A stretch of 64,000 nt of DNA from Burkholderiaceae bacterium 16 (GTDB lineage Bacteria; Pseudomonadota; Gammaproteobacteria; Burkholderiales; Burkholderiaceae), in NCBI GenBank assembly GCA_000955785.1, contig JYOD01000088.1, positions 1-64,000 of the forward strand, in the 5' to 3' direction. Positions 49,801 through 59,141 of the stretch are shown piece after piece. Numbering within the stretch: position 1 is the first letter of the stretch; every line of letters begins with the position of its first letter. The notes beneath the pieces are model-generated. The model was not told the DNA's origin and did not search any database. It was given only the letters and a program-made list of their open reading frames with translations. The position numbers were made by a program, and so were the translations under genes.

Positions 49801-51501
49801 TCAGCGGCAAGGCACCAGCCGCCATTCCCCGCCGTGCCAGGCCAACCGATGTGTCAGCCGTAGCGCATCGAGAAAGCGCTGGTCGTGCGACACCACCAGG
49901 ATGGCGCCCGGATAGGCGCTCAAGGCCTGTTCCAGCGCGCGCACCGAATCGATGTCGAGGTGGTTGGTCGGCTCGTCGAGCAGTAGCAACCGGGCCGGAC
50001 TCCCCGCCCACAACGCGCACGCAAGCGCCGCCTTCAGGCGTTCCCCGCCACTCAACGCACCCGATGGCTGCCGCACCAGCCCGGCGCCAAGGCCGAGCAA
50101 GGACAGGTGACTGCGCAGCACGCCCTCCGGCAAGGGACTGTCCAGCTCCCGCAGCCGCTCCAGCACCGACTGGCCAGGCGGCAGCAGCGAAGCCGCGTGC
50201 TGGTCGAGCCAGGCGCTGGGGACACCTGTCGTGCAACTGCCGGAAACGGGCGCGCGCATACCGGCCAGCATGTTCAGCAGCGTCGTCTTGCCGCTGCCAT
50301 TCGGGCCGGTGACAGCTACCCGCACCGGCCCCGACAACGTCAGGCTGAGCGGGTGTGCGCCAGCCGGGAACGGCGCGACGGCGTTGTCCAGGTGCACCAC
50401 GCGCTTGCCGGCGGCAACCACCGCGCCCGGCAGCATCAGTGCCACCGGCGGGCCTGGTTCGGCGCGCTGCGCGGCTTGCATGACGGCCTCGTCCAGCGTC
50501 GCGCGGGCTTCGTGCTGGCGCCGCTGTTCGCGGCCGGAATATGCCTGCGCGCCGTCCTTGAGCCGGCTGAGGTAGATGCCGGGCAGGTTGGCCGTCTTGC
50601 CCGCGCGGTCGTTGCCGGCGGCGCGGCGCTGGTGGGCATCGTGCTGGCGCCGCAGGTCGCGTAAGGCCGAGCTCCTGCTGGCGCGCGCATGGTCAAGCGC
50701 GGCCTGCGCGGCGGCGGCTTCGGCATCCCGTTGCGCCGCGTACAGCGTGTAGTTGCCGCCGTAGTGCCGCAAGCCCTCCGGCGTCAGCGCCACGATGTGC
50801 GTCATCTCTTCCAGCAATTCGCGGTCGTGGCTGACCACCACCAGGCCGCCGCGCCATTGCCGCAACTGCTCGCGCAGCCAATGCCGGGCGACAAGATCGG
50901 GGTGGTTGCTGGGTTCGTCCAGCACGAGGCCATCGGCACCGGAAAGAAAAGCGCCGACCAGCGCCACGCGGGTGAGTTCGCCGCCGCTGAGGCTGCTGGC
51001 AGGCCGCTCCGGCTCCAGGTGGCCCAGGCCGGCTGCCTCGCAGGCCAGCCGCAGCTTGTCGCGCAGATCCCAGCGTCCCTCCAGCAGATCGAAGTCCGGC
51101 CCACCGGCCTCGCCGCGCTCAAGCCGCGCGAGCGCATCGAAGGCCGGCGTCAGGCCGGCCACGTCCGCCAGCGTTGCGCCGTCGGCCGGTCTGGCGTCTT
51201 GCGGCACATAGCCCACCGTGCCGCTGCGGACCACGCGCCCGGCGTCCGGCGCGACAAGGCCCGCCATCACTTTTGCCAGCACGCTCTTGCCGGTGCCGTT
51301 GCGCCCCACCAGGCCGATGTGCCCGGCATGGAAGGTGTCGCTGAGGTCGTCCAGCAGGACCCGCCCGTCGGGCAGCGCCACGGTGACATGGCGCAGCGAC
51401 AGCGAGAACGCCTGGGATGAGTTCGAATTGAAACCAGTGGGGAAACCGCCGGACGGCGGCGCGCAGAATACCGCGAACGGCATCGATGTGAAGTCAGCCA
51501 T
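49801..51501 (-). CDS. ABC-F family ATP-binding protein
   Basis: 566 residues from the ATG at 51501 (GGAG upstream). Two ABC domains without membrane parts: Walker A GLVGRNGTGKSVLAKV and TGPNGSGKTTLLNM, signatures SSLSGGELTRVAL and GALSGGERLKAAL, Walker B with GLVLDEPSNHPD and LLLLDEPTNHLD. Linker residues between the domains (ALRDLRRQHDAHQRRAAGND) are basic and coiled. This architecture is ABC-F, which act on the ribosome (Uup, EttA, or antibiotic-resistance types). The first about 30 residues are atypical. It is shorter than EttA-like members and may be a specialised paralogue. Confidence 0.83.
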   Translation of the reverse strand: MADFTSMPFAVFCAPPSGGFPTGFNSNSSQAFSLSLRHVTVALPDGRVLLDDLSDTFHAGHIGLVGRNGTGKSVLAKVMAGLVAPDAGRVVRSGTVGYVPQDARPADGATLADVAGLTPAFDALARLERGEAGGPDFDLLEGRWDLRDKLRLACEAAGLGHLEPERPASSLSGGELTRVALVGAFLSGADGLVLDEPSNHPDLVARHWLREQLRQWRGGLVVVSHDRELLEEMTHIVALTPEGLRHYGGNYTLYAAQRDAEAAAAQAALDHARASRSSALRDLRRQHDAHQRRAAGNDRAGKTANLPGIYLSRLKDGAQAYSGREQRRQHEARATLDEAVMQAAQRAEPGPPVALMLPGAVVAAGKRVVHLDNAVAPFPAGAHPLSLTLSGPVRVAVTGPNGSGKTTLLNMLAGMRAPVSGSCTTGVPSAWLDQHAASLLPPGQSVLERLRELDSPLPEGVLRSHLSLLGLGAGLVRQPSGALSGGERLKAALACALWAGSPARLLLLDEPTNHLDIDSVRALEQALSAYPGAILVVSHDQRFLDALRLTHRLAWHGGEWRLVPCR

Positions 51502-51892
51502 GCAAGCTCCAGGCAATACGGATAACGCGTCCGGAACCCGAGGGCCTCGACAGGCGCGACCAGTCTTGAAGTGGGCTTACAGGATCATTTGGCGTTGACT
51601 CCGGTGATGATGGGGGATGTGACCGGTCAGGCCCTGGCCGAGTTCCCTCGTCCTGCGCCAGCTAGTTCCGGACAAGGTAAAGCCTTCTACTTTTACAGCA
51701 CTTTTCAGCCTGGATAACACAGGGCACCTGGCAGGCTGGCCCGGCAAGCCGCCGCATTCCTGCCTTTGCCGGATTTGCATGCCGCAGACGCTTCCCTCGC
51801 CCACCCTTTCGTGCACAACAATGCGCCATTGCACTTGCTTGTCATGACAAGCATTCACGCCCACTGTGGAGGTGAACAAGCAGGAGTCAACC
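51502..51892. other. 391-bp intergenic region
   Basis: Holds the divergent promoters of the ABC-F gene and the unknown gene at 51893. CAGGAG lies 7 bases before that gene's ATG. No repeats, hairpins or small genes were convincing. Confidence 0.45.
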
Positions 51893-52450
51893 ATGAACAC
51901 CCACTTCGTCTGGCACTACACCACCGAGCCCCATTTGCCGACGATTGCCCAGTCCAGCGCCCTGATCCCGACCGCGCAGCCCTTCGCCTCCGCCGCGGCC
52001 AAGGTACTTTGGCTCTCGCGGCAACAGCAGTGGGAACCCTCGGCAACCAATATCGAATGGAAACGCCGCGACGTGTTTCGTCGCCGTGCCAGGGACCATG
52101 CCAGTTCGTTGAGCGGCCCATACCGGTTTGGCCTGCCCGGCTCGGATAGCCGGCTGCTGCCCTGGCCTACCGTGACGCGGGTAGCGGGAATCGACGTGCC
52201 CGAGGCGATGGTCATGGTCGCCAACGGTATCTGCGCAGGGGCAAACCCCACCGACTGGCTGGGCACGATGTCGGCCGTCCCGCTTGCCGAATTGCGCTTC
52301 CAGGCCTGGGACGGCGAGAAGTGGCTGGATGCGGACCTGCATGAATACGAACTCGCTGCGCGGGATGGGAGTGCCCCCGGGACTCAGTCGATCCCTCTCG
52401 GGGGCATGGATCTCGCTGCTCGCCGGGGTACGGCGCACGACCTGCATTGA
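51893..52450 (+). CDS. hypothetical protein
   Basis: 185 residues from the ATG at 51893, backed by CAGGAG. The start FVWHYTTEPHLPTIAQSSAL resembles the 'WHYT' opening of proteins with an ART/PARP-like or RES-like small-molecule-binding fold ('L-H-T-----I--G-L-P'), with a later FRAR-type basic patch (RRDVFRRRARDHASS). The link is only suggestive and the key residues could not be verified. No signal peptide or membrane helix. Lies upstream of the hipBA operators. Function unknown. Confidence 0.6.
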   Translation: MNTHFVWHYTTEPHLPTIAQSSALIPTAQPFASAAAKVLWLSRQQQWEPSATNIEWKRRDVFRRRARDHASSLSGPYRFGLPGSDSRLLPWPTVTRVAGIDVPEAMVMVANGICAGANPTDWLGTMSAVPLAELRFQAWDGEKWLDADLHEYELAARDGSAPGTQSIPLGGMDLAARRGTAHDLH

Positions 52451-52529
52451 TAAATAGCGCCAACCAATACAAAGCGATACAGGAGGGCCGCCCTGTTTCA
52501 GCCGCCTCGCATGGCTCATCAGGCACTAA

Positions 52530-52693
52530 ATTTCCGTTTATGGAAACTATCGTGCCTTATCGCCATCACTACCTATAGTTTCGCTAAACGGAAACTATAT
52601 TGACTTTAGCAGCAACCGGTCCTAAAGTTTCCATATACGGAAACAGTTGACCAGAATTCACTTCGCGCGGCCATTGTTTCCGTAAGACGAAAC
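52530..52693. promoter_or_regulatory. array of four GTTTCC-N6-GGAAAC operators upstream of hipBA
   Basis: 18-bp sites at 52530-52547 (ATTTCCGTTTATGGAAAC), 52578-52595 (GTTTCGCTAAACGGAAAC), 52627-52644 (GTTTCCATATACGGAAAC) and 52676-52693 (GTTTCCGTAAGACGAAAC). Start-to-start spacing is 48, 49 and 49 bp, so all lie on nearly the same helical face difference. The last site ends 32 bp before hipB. HipB of E. coli also binds several spaced operators before hipBA. Confidence 0.8.
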
Positions 52694-52725
52694 AATCCCT
52701 CAGAAGCCAGGAAGTCTCAAACCAT

Positions 52726-53019
52726 ATGCCGCGCCAGCTGCCAACCTCCCTGCCCCCTCCCCAGCCGCGGATCTCCAGTCTTGGCGAACTCGGCACGCTT
52801 GTCCGTCATCGCCGGCTCAAGCAGCAGCTCAGGATCGACGATGCTGCGAGCTTTTGCGGCGTATCGGCGAATCTTCTGTCGCGGCTGGAAAATGGCCGCC
52901 CGGTCCAGACCGACAAGCTCCTGCTCGTCCTTTCCGGGCTGGGCCTTGGCATGATCCTGGGACCGAAGGCGGCCACAGCGGATATCGAGCTTCCCACCAT
53001 CGCTTTCGAGGGTGCCTGA
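52726..53019 (+). CDS. hipB: HipB-like XRE-family antitoxin/repressor
   Basis: 97 residues. A Cro/C1-type helix-turn-helix fills residues 17-75: LGELGTLVRHRRLKQQLRID, DAASFCGVSANLLSRLENGR, PVQTDKLLLVLSGLGLGMIL. The Pro-rich N-terminal 15 residues are an extension. The ATG of hipA overlaps the stop by one base. It should bind the four palindromes upstream and, by analogy to HipB, form a complex with HipA that neutralises it and represses the operon. Confidence 0.82.
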   Translation: MPRQLPTSLPPPQPRISSLGELGTLVRHRRLKQQLRIDDAASFCGVSANLLSRLENGRPVQTDKLLLVLSGLGLGMILGPKAATADIELPTIAFEGA

Positions 53020-54332
53020 TGGCAACGCACTCCCTCCGCGTTTTCGATGGTTCCGATCTGGTGGGCACCGTTCAGTATGACGCGCTGGAAGACAGTTTCT
53101 CGTTTGCCTATGACGAGGCCTGGCTTTCGGCCGCACATCGCTACCCGCTCTCGCCAGCCATCCCCTTCGATAAGCCAGCCAGTTCGGCAAGTCTCAGGCG
53201 CTTTATTGAGAACCTGCTTCCCGAAGGGCGGGCACTGGACATCGCCTCGGTCTACGGGCAAGTCTCAAAGAACAACGTCTACGGCCTGATCCGCCAGCTT
53301 GGCGCGGAAACTGCGGGGGCTCTCAGCTTTCATGCCGACGCCCCGCCGCCAGCGCAAGCGCCACAACTGCGCGAGATCTCCGCCGTTGAACTGAACCAGC
53401 GCATCCGCGACCGGGAGCAAGTGCCTTTCACCGTCTGGGATGGCCGGGTTCGCCTGTCCATCGCCGGCTACCAGGACAAACTGACTGTCTTCATGGACGG
53501 GGAGCGCATCTACCTGGCCGACGGGGCCGCCGTCGCGTCCACCCACATCGTCAAGCCCGAGCCGGTCCATGACTCGGCCAGCTGCATGGTGGCCAACGAA
53601 CACTTCTGCATGACGCTGGCAGGCCGCCTGGGCTTGCCCGTGGCGCCGGTGTCGATTCGCCGCATACCCAGCCCGGTCCTGCTGGTCACGCGCTTTGACC
53701 GCGTGAAGGAAAACGGCATCGTCAGGCGCCTGCATATTGTCGACGCGTGCCAGGCGCTGGATCTTCCGGTGAGCTACAAATACGAACGGAATTTCGGCGC
53801 CGCCAAGGACGTTGCGGCGATCCGCGACGGCGTCAGCTTCGCACGGTTGTTTTCATTGCGAGAGAAAACGGTCGACCAGGCCGTCGCCCAGCGCATCATG
53901 CTGCAATGGGCGATTTTCCAGTTCCTGATCGGCAACAGCGACGCGCACGGGAAGAACTTCTCGTTCTTCTGCACGCGAGCCGGGCTGACGCCCACGCCCT
54001 TCTACGACCTGGTCTCCGTGGTCCAGTACGATCAGTTCCTGCATGACTTTGCGATGGCGATCGGCGATGCGTTCGACATGGCAGAGGCCACGCCCTATGC
54101 CTTCGCGGATTTCATGTCACGCATCGGCATCCGCAGGCCGACCGCCGTGCGGACCATGACAGGCCTGGCGCGCGCCGCTGCCGCACAGGCCGCCGGGCAA
54201 GCCGAGGATCTGGTGTATGTCGGCGAAGAGCGTGACATGGTGCGCTCGATCGCTGCCCTGGTCCGGCGCCAGGCCGACCGCCTCATCGATATGGCGCCGA
54301 AGATACTGGCGGTTGACGCAGCCTTGCTGTAG
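53019..54332 (+). CDS. hipA: HipA-like serine/threonine kinase toxin
   Basis: 437 residues, normal for HipA. N-subdomain: residues 1-100 (LRVFDGSDLVGTVQYD; PAIPFDKPASSASLRRFIEN; LLPEG). Kinase motifs are intact: P-loop SIAGYQDK (147-154), ASTHIVKP with the ATP lysine (179), NEHFCM, FDR, catalytic loop GNSDAHGKN with Asp308, and metal-binding Asp330 in PFYDLVS. HipA of E. coli phosphorylates glutamyl-tRNA synthetase and causes growth arrest; whether this family member has the same target is not known. Translated with hipB. Confidence 0.87.
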   Translation: MATHSLRVFDGSDLVGTVQYDALEDSFSFAYDEAWLSAAHRYPLSPAIPFDKPASSASLRRFIENLLPEGRALDIASVYGQVSKNNVYGLIRQLGAETAGALSFHADAPPPAQAPQLREISAVELNQRIRDREQVPFTVWDGRVRLSIAGYQDKLTVFMDGERIYLADGAAVASTHIVKPEPVHDSASCMVANEHFCMTLAGRLGLPVAPVSIRRIPSPVLLVTRFDRVKENGIVRRLHIVDACQALDLPVSYKYERNFGAAKDVAAIRDGVSFARLFSLREKTVDQAVAQRIMLQWAIFQFLIGNSDAHGKNFSFFCTRAGLTPTPFYDLVSVVQYDQFLHDFAMAIGDAFDMAEATPYAFADFMSRIGIRRPTAVRTMTGLARAAAAQAAGQAEDLVYVGEERDMVRSIAALVRRQADRLIDMAPKILAVDAALL

Positions 54333-54341
54333 GCCCAGGTG

Positions 54342-54636
54342 CTCCGGCTTGCCAGATTCCGCCCCGCCTCGCGCGAGAGCCGCACATACCCGATCAACGA
54401 CACCAGCGTCAGCACCCCCGCGAACAGGAACGCCCAGCGAAAATCCGCCAGCATGAAATGCGGCGCGTCGCCGGTCTCGCCACGCAGCGATGGCGCAATG
54501 CGCAGCGACAGCGAACCAAACGCGGTCCCGAGGCCGATCGACATCTGCTGCGCGGCATTCCACAACGTATTGGCGCTGCTCATCCGGGCCTGCGGGATAT
54601 CGGCGTAGGCGAGCGTGGCAAGCGTCGAGAACTACA
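54342..54636 (-). pseudogene. C-terminal remnant of an MFS transporter
   Basis: On the minus strand FSTLATLAYADIPQARMSSA, NTLWNAAQQMSIGLGTAFGS and ADFRWAFLFAGVLTLVSLIG resemble the last two helices and preceding loop of drug-type (DHA2) MFS transporters. No upstream helices remain; the frame is cut off near 54636 beside the Bug gene and continues out of frame into hipA antisense. Only about 95 codons survive. Confidence 0.5.
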
Positions 54637-54669
54637 TCGACCGCGTCACGCCGTGGCACACCGCACCGC

Positions 54670-55653
54670 TCAGTCCACGGTCGCGCCCGTATCGTGCACG
54701 ATCTTGCCCAGCCTGGTGGTTTCGCTGCGTATCAGCGTGCCGAAGGCTTCCGGCGTGCCGCCCACCACCGGCGTCCCGATGGCTTCCCAGCGCTTGCGGA
54801 ATTCAGGATCGGCAAAGATGGTGTTGATGGTGCCGTTGAGTTTCAGCACGATCTCCCGCGGCGTCGCGGCCGGCACGGCAATGCCGTGCCACGCCACGAA
54901 CTCAAAGCCCGGCAGGCCGGCTTCGGCCAGCGTCGGCACTTCCGGCAAGGCCGGCACGCGCGCCTTGGTGGTGACCGCCAACGCCCGCAATTTGCCCGCC
55001 TTGATATAAGGCAGCGAACTGCCCAGGATATCGAACATCACCGGCACCTGGGCACCCAGCACGTCGTTGAGCGCTGGCCCCGCGCCCTTGTAAGCGATGT
55101 GCTGCATCTTCGTGCCGGCGGCGGTATTGAACAGTTCGCCGACCAAGTGCTGCGGCGTGCCGTTGCCGGCCGACGCGAAGCTGTAGTCGCCCGGCTTGCT
55201 GCCGGCGGAGGCGATAAATGCCTTCACGTCCTTGAGCGGGCTGGACGGATGAACCTCCAGCACCAGCGGAAACGCCGATATCTGGATCACCGGCGCGAGA
55301 TCTTTCTGCGGATTGAACGGCAGGCTCTTGTACAAAGTGGCATTCACGGCCATCGGTCCGCTCGCCGCGAGCAGGATGGTATAGCCGTCCGGCGCCGCCT
55401 TGGCCACGGCATCGGTGCCGATGTTGCCGCCAGCGCCGGCGCGGTTTTCCACCACCACCGGAATGCCGAAGCGCGCCTGCATGCTGGCCTGCAGCAGCCG
55501 CGCCATCAGGTCGGTCGGGCCGCCCGGCGGATAGGGCACGACAAAGCGGATCGCCTTTGCCGGATACGCCTCGGCCGCAACCGCGGCGCCTTGCATGCCA
55601 ATGGCGCTGGCGGCCAGCATGACTGCACAGGCAACAGCCCGTCCTTTTTCCAT
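54670..55653 (-). CDS. Bug-family (TctC-type) periplasmic solute-binding protein
   Basis: 327 residues with a Sec signal peptide of about 27 residues (cleavage near AVAAEAYP), preceded by GGGGAGAC. Typical Bug: AIRFVVPYPPGGPTDLMARL, VVENRAGAGGNIGTDAVAKA, LLAASGPMAVNATLYKSLPF and a C-terminal RSETTRLGKIVHDTGA. It binds a carboxylic acid in the periplasm; no tctAB membrane genes accompany it. Monocistronic, next to an MFS remnant. Intact, in contrast to the Bug fragments at 2053 and 21398. Confidence 0.85.
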   Translation of the reverse strand: MEKGRAVACAVMLAASAIGMQGAAVAAEAYPAKAIRFVVPYPPGGPTDLMARLLQASMQARFGIPVVVENRAGAGGNIGTDAVAKAAPDGYTILLAASGPMAVNATLYKSLPFNPQKDLAPVIQISAFPLVLEVHPSSPLKDVKAFIASAGSKPGDYSFASAGNGTPQHLVGELFNTAAGTKMQHIAYKGAGPALNDVLGAQVPVMFDILGSSLPYIKAGKLRALAVTTKARVPALPEVPTLAEAGLPGFEFVAWHGIAVPAATPREIVLKLNGTINTIFADPEFRKRWEAIGTPVVGGTPEAFGTLIRSETTRLGKIVHDTGATVD

Positions 55654-55840
55654 CTTTGTCTCCCCTCGCCTCGGTCAGGTCTTTGCCTTCATTTCTTGGA
55701 ACCGGAGGCGCGCGGCCCTGGAATCTGCCGCGCGGCGTGTCCCGGTGAGCGCGAGTATAGGGGGCTGTCTTCGATGCGGGAATCCGCATTTCCCAATGGT
55801 TTGATCGCCGCAGCCGATCAATGCGCGGCGCGGCGGCCAG

Positions 55841-56791
55841 TCATGCCGCGCCCTGCCGGACCGGCTCCGCGGCTGGCTGCGGCACCACCGGGACCGGGTC
55901 GACATGGGTCATCACATTCAACACGTCGCGCACTTCCAGCGCGCGCCGGCGTGCCTCCACGGCAATGCGGTGCCCGGCTTCCACGGTCATTGCGCCATCG
56001 ATCTCAAGGTGCACATCGGCAAGGATGAAGTCGCCCATCTTGCGTGTCTTCAGGTCATGCAGGCCCTGCACGCCTGGCGTGGCAGCCATGGCCTGCCGGA
56101 TCGCCTCGACGGTCTGCTCGTCCACGGCGCGATCCATCAGGTCGTGCAGCGCATCCCGGGAAAACGTCCAGCCCATCCTTGTGACCATCAGGCCAACCAC
56201 CAGCGCCGCTACGGGGTCGAGCATATGGTAGCCGAGCATATTGCCGCCAATGCCGACCGCGACCACCAGCGACGAAGCCGCATCCGAGCGCGCATGCCAC
56301 GCATTGGCAACCAGCATGCTGGAGCGCACGCGCTCGGCTACGGCGAGCATGTAGCGGAACAACAGTTCCTTTGCCGCCAGCGCGCCCAATGCGACCCACA
56401 GGGCGATGGGCTTGACCGGCAGCACCAACTCCGGGTGCTCGAGCTTTTGCACGGCCGACCACAGCATGCCGGCGCCGACCGCGAGCAGCAGCACGCCGAT
56501 CGCCAGCGACGCGGCCGTCTCGAAACGCTGGTGGCCATAGTGGTGATCGGCGTCCGCGTCCTTGCTGCTATGGTGGCTGGCAAACAGCACCACGAAATCC
56601 GAGACCAGGTCGGACAACGAGTGGATGGCATCGGCAATCAACGCCTGCGAGCCGGCGAACAGGCCGGCCAGCAGTTGCATGCAGGTCAGCAGGATGTTGA
56701 CCGCCACGCTCACCCACGTGCTGCGTCGCGCAGCCTGGGCCTTGGCTGGGGCAGCCTCGCCGGATTCTTCGTCTATCGTATCGACTTCCAT
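55841..56791 (-). CDS. cation diffusion facilitator (CDF) metal exporter
   Basis: 316 residues from the ATG at 56791. Six membrane helices followed by a cytoplasmic C-terminal domain. Metal-site residues are seen in SQALIADAIHSLSDLVSDFV (helix 2, with HSLSD in place of HSxxD) and NAWHARSDAASSLVVAVGIG (helix 5, HxxSD). HHYGHQRFETAASLAIGVLL is the conserved CDF loop. C-terminal domain has HDLKTRKMGDFILADVHLEI. Closest to FieF/MamB-type exporters of Zn2+, Fe2+ or other divalent ions. Metal specificity cannot be told; the genus is known for metal resistance. Confidence 0.85.
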   Translation of the reverse strand: MEVDTIDEESGEAAPAKAQAARRSTWVSVAVNILLTCMQLLAGLFAGSQALIADAIHSLSDLVSDFVVLFASHHSSKDADADHHYGHQRFETAASLAIGVLLLAVGAGMLWSAVQKLEHPELVLPVKPIALWVALGALAAKELLFRYMLAVAERVRSSMLVANAWHARSDAASSLVVAVGIGGNMLGYHMLDPVAALVVGLMVTRMGWTFSRDALHDLMDRAVDEQTVEAIRQAMAATPGVQGLHDLKTRKMGDFILADVHLEIDGAMTVEAGHRIAVEARRRALEVRDVLNVMTHVDPVPVVPQPAAEPVRQGAA

Positions 56792-57154
56792 CGATTTCTC
56801 TCTATGGCGTTGGGGGCGTGTGGGTGCAGGGGTCCGGGGATTTCGCTTCGCGCGGCAGCCATGATTGTGCCCGGCAAAGCTTAAGCGTGGGCGGCTTGCG
56901 CGGGAGCCTCCCGGCCATTCAAGGCGTTCACGCCATTCGAACAACGCCATGCAGGCCAGTGTGGCCAGTACGAAGACCGCGCCTTGCCATGCGCGCGCCA
57001 GGCTGCACCACGCCAGCCTTGGCGTCGGCAATCGCATGGGAAAATGGCCAGGCGCAGCCAGGGTGGCACCTGACCAAAGCATTCAATATATGACTACTTA
57101 TATATATTGATGCCACCGGCAGGCGAGCCGGCAGCCCTGGACACCGCTGGCACG
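56792..57154. other. 363-bp intergenic region
   Basis: Lies between the CDF gene start and the 3' end of a usp gene. An AT-rich stretch at 57083-57110 (TATATGACTACTTATATATA) is the only feature; it may be a promoter element. No gene seen. Confidence 0.4.
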
Positions 57155-58006
57155 TCAGTGCGACATCAGCAACGGAATTTCGGCATGGCGCATCAGCGTG
57201 CGCGTGGTGCCCCCGGTTACCAGCTCGCGCAGGCGTGCGTGACCATAGCCCCCCGCCACCAGCAGATCGGCCCCCAGGTGACGCACGGCTGCCAGCAGCA
57301 GCCTGCCAACCCCGTCGCCGCCTTGCACGGCATGCATGACAGTGGCAATGCCATGCCGCGCCAGATGATCGCGCAGGCCTGCGTGCGCGCCGGGGACATC
57401 GGGCATGCCGTGGGTGCCTGTCCGATCATGCGTGCTCGACGCCGAAACCACCGTGACGCGCCGCGCCTGGCGCAGCAGGGGCATCGCATCCGCCACCGCG
57501 CGGGCGGCCTCCCGTCCGCCGTCCCAGGCGATGGCCACATGCTCGCAAGTCAGGCGGCGCACGCCAGGCGGCACCAGCAACACCGGCCGGCCGGCGTTGA
57601 GCATCACATACTCGGCAGTCTGCGCCACCAGCACGGGGATGGATTCAGGGCCGGGCGGGCGGGCCAGGACAACCAGGTCGGCCATCCGCCCCTGTTGGGC
57701 CAGGGCCCAGCCGGGCTCGTCCTCGATGAGCCGGTGCGTGAAGCCCACGCCTGGCGCCGCCTCGTGCATGGCACGATGGAACGCGGCGCTGGCTTCGGCG
57801 CCCTGCGCCAGCAACTGGCGCCTGGCCAGTTCGGCGTAGCGCCCGGCCTCGTCGCCCGCGCCCCGGAAAGGCTCGAGCCGCATGCCAGTGGCTGTCACGC
57901 CGATCACATGGCCCGCGGAGCGCTGCGCCAGCCCGGCGGCAAGGCCAACGCGATCCGCACAGCCAGCGTCTGAGCCGAGTTCGACCAGCACGGTCTTGAA
58001 ATTCAT
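57155..58006 (-). CDS. universal stress protein with two Usp domains
   Basis: 283 residues, ATG at 58006 with GGAGGG upstream. Two Usp-like halves: residues 1-about 140 (FKTVLVELGSDAGCADRVGL) and 160-283 (CEHVAIAWDGGREAARAVAD), the second ending LLVAGGYGHARLRELVTGGT with the ATP-binding loop 'GGYGH-R--E---GG-TR-L' and the usual IPLLMSH terminus. Tandem Usp proteins are common stress responders. Monocistronic. Which stress it serves is unknown. Confidence 0.82.
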   Translation of the reverse strand: MNFKTVLVELGSDAGCADRVGLAAGLAQRSAGHVIGVTATGMRLEPFRGAGDEAGRYAELARRQLLAQGAEASAAFHRAMHEAAPGVGFTHRLIEDEPGWALAQQGRMADLVVLARPPGPESIPVLVAQTAEYVMLNAGRPVLLVPPGVRRLTCEHVAIAWDGGREAARAVADAMPLLRQARRVTVVSASSTHDRTGTHGMPDVPGAHAGLRDHLARHGIATVMHAVQGGDGVGRLLLAAVRHLGADLLVAGGYGHARLRELVTGGTTRTLMRHAEIPLLMSH

Positions 58007-58129
58007 GGTGTTTTCCCTCCGTTCCGGGGACGTCCGCTAACGCACGGAGACGTTGTCCGACCATCCGGGATGGACTCTACTCCGTGTGCCGAGCAGCGCA
58101 AGCGGGCGATGCGCCGGCGTTGCGGCAGA

Positions 58130-58849
58130 TCAAGTTTTCTCCTGCCCCGAGCCGCCCTGCGCCGGGGTGCGCCGAGGCTCAATCTGGCTGGGCATCGGCG
58201 CCAGGCTGCGGATCAGCATGATGCTCATGTCGCTGAACGCCTGCGTGCATTCAGCCAGCGTGCCCCGCCACGCGGCATCTGCCAGCGTCAGGTTCTCCCA
58301 TACCTCGACCGGGTGCGCCGGCGCAACGCCCTGGGCCACCAGCCAGGCGGCGATGTCCTTGGGCATGAAATCCCACGGCCGTGGAATGACGATGGCATTG
58401 CGCTGGTCCGCCAGCACGTGCAGGAGATGGCGCTTGAACGGATCCAGGTCGCCGCGCCGGTGAAACGTCAGGAAGGTGGTTTCATCGAAACAAACCTTGC
58501 CGCGCGCGGCCAGCACCTGGGCGGCAGAAATGCCAGGTACGGTTTCCACCGGATGGCCGCAAGCCCGCTCCACCCGCTCCAGGTACTGGAAGCCGCTGAA
58601 GTGCATGTCGCCCATGAACAGCACCACGCAGCGGCGGCCGGCATGATGCTCGGCCGCAACCCAGTCGAGCCGCTCGACCTGGTCCTGGTAGCCCATGGTG
58701 ACAATCCGGGCAGTCGGCGGCACCAGCGGCCGTATGACCTCGATGACCGTATCGAATCCAGCCACGATGTCGGCGCCGCGGATGAGGTCCGCTACGCCAA
58801 GGGTGAGGAAGTCAGGGTGCCCGGGACCTACGCCGGCGCAGATGATCAT
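58130..58849 (-). CDS. CbiE-like precorrin-7 C5-methyltransferase, orphan
   Basis: 239 residues from the ATG at 58849. Tetrapyrrole methyltransferase fold: [20 protein letters not shown] is the N-terminal P-loop-like GxGPG, then [36 protein letters not shown] and [15 protein letters not shown]. These are CbiE signatures. In complete cobalamin pathways CbiE is fused to or adjacent to CbiT; no other cob/cbi gene lies within the window. The C-terminus ([14 protein letters not shown]) is unstructured. It may be part of a scattered pathway or act on another tetrapyrrole. Confidence 0.75.
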   Translation of the reverse strand: MIICAGVGPGHPDFLTLGVADLIRGADIVAGFDTVIEVIRPLVPPTARIVTMGYQDQVERLDWVAAEHHAGRRCVVLFMGDMHFSGFQYLERVERACGHPVETVPGISAAQVLAARGKVCFDETTFLTFHRRGDLDPFKRHLLHVLADQRNAIVIPRPWDFMPKDIAAWLVAQGVAPAHPVEVWENLTLADAAWRGTLAECTQAFSDMSIMLIRSLAPMPSQIEPRRTPAQGGSGQEKT

Positions 58850-59141
58850 GGGAAATTCCGGTTCGATGAGAACGGCACGTGCATCGCGCCGCCAGGACAG
58901 CGCGCCATTATGCCAAGCCGGCCGCGTCGCGGCGGCCTTGCCGCAGGCTGCCATTGCGGTCTTGCGCGGGCAACCCGCGGTTTTCAGCGGTCGCTGAATC
59001 AATTCCCCGAAAGCGGTATGCAAAAAAAACTTCAGGATCCGCTACCGGATGCCGATACCTGCATCAGAGCCGAGTCAATGTCCCATGAGCCCAGGCGGGC
59101 CAGGCAGGCATTCTCGGGCGTTAGCGACGTTTACCTCACCC

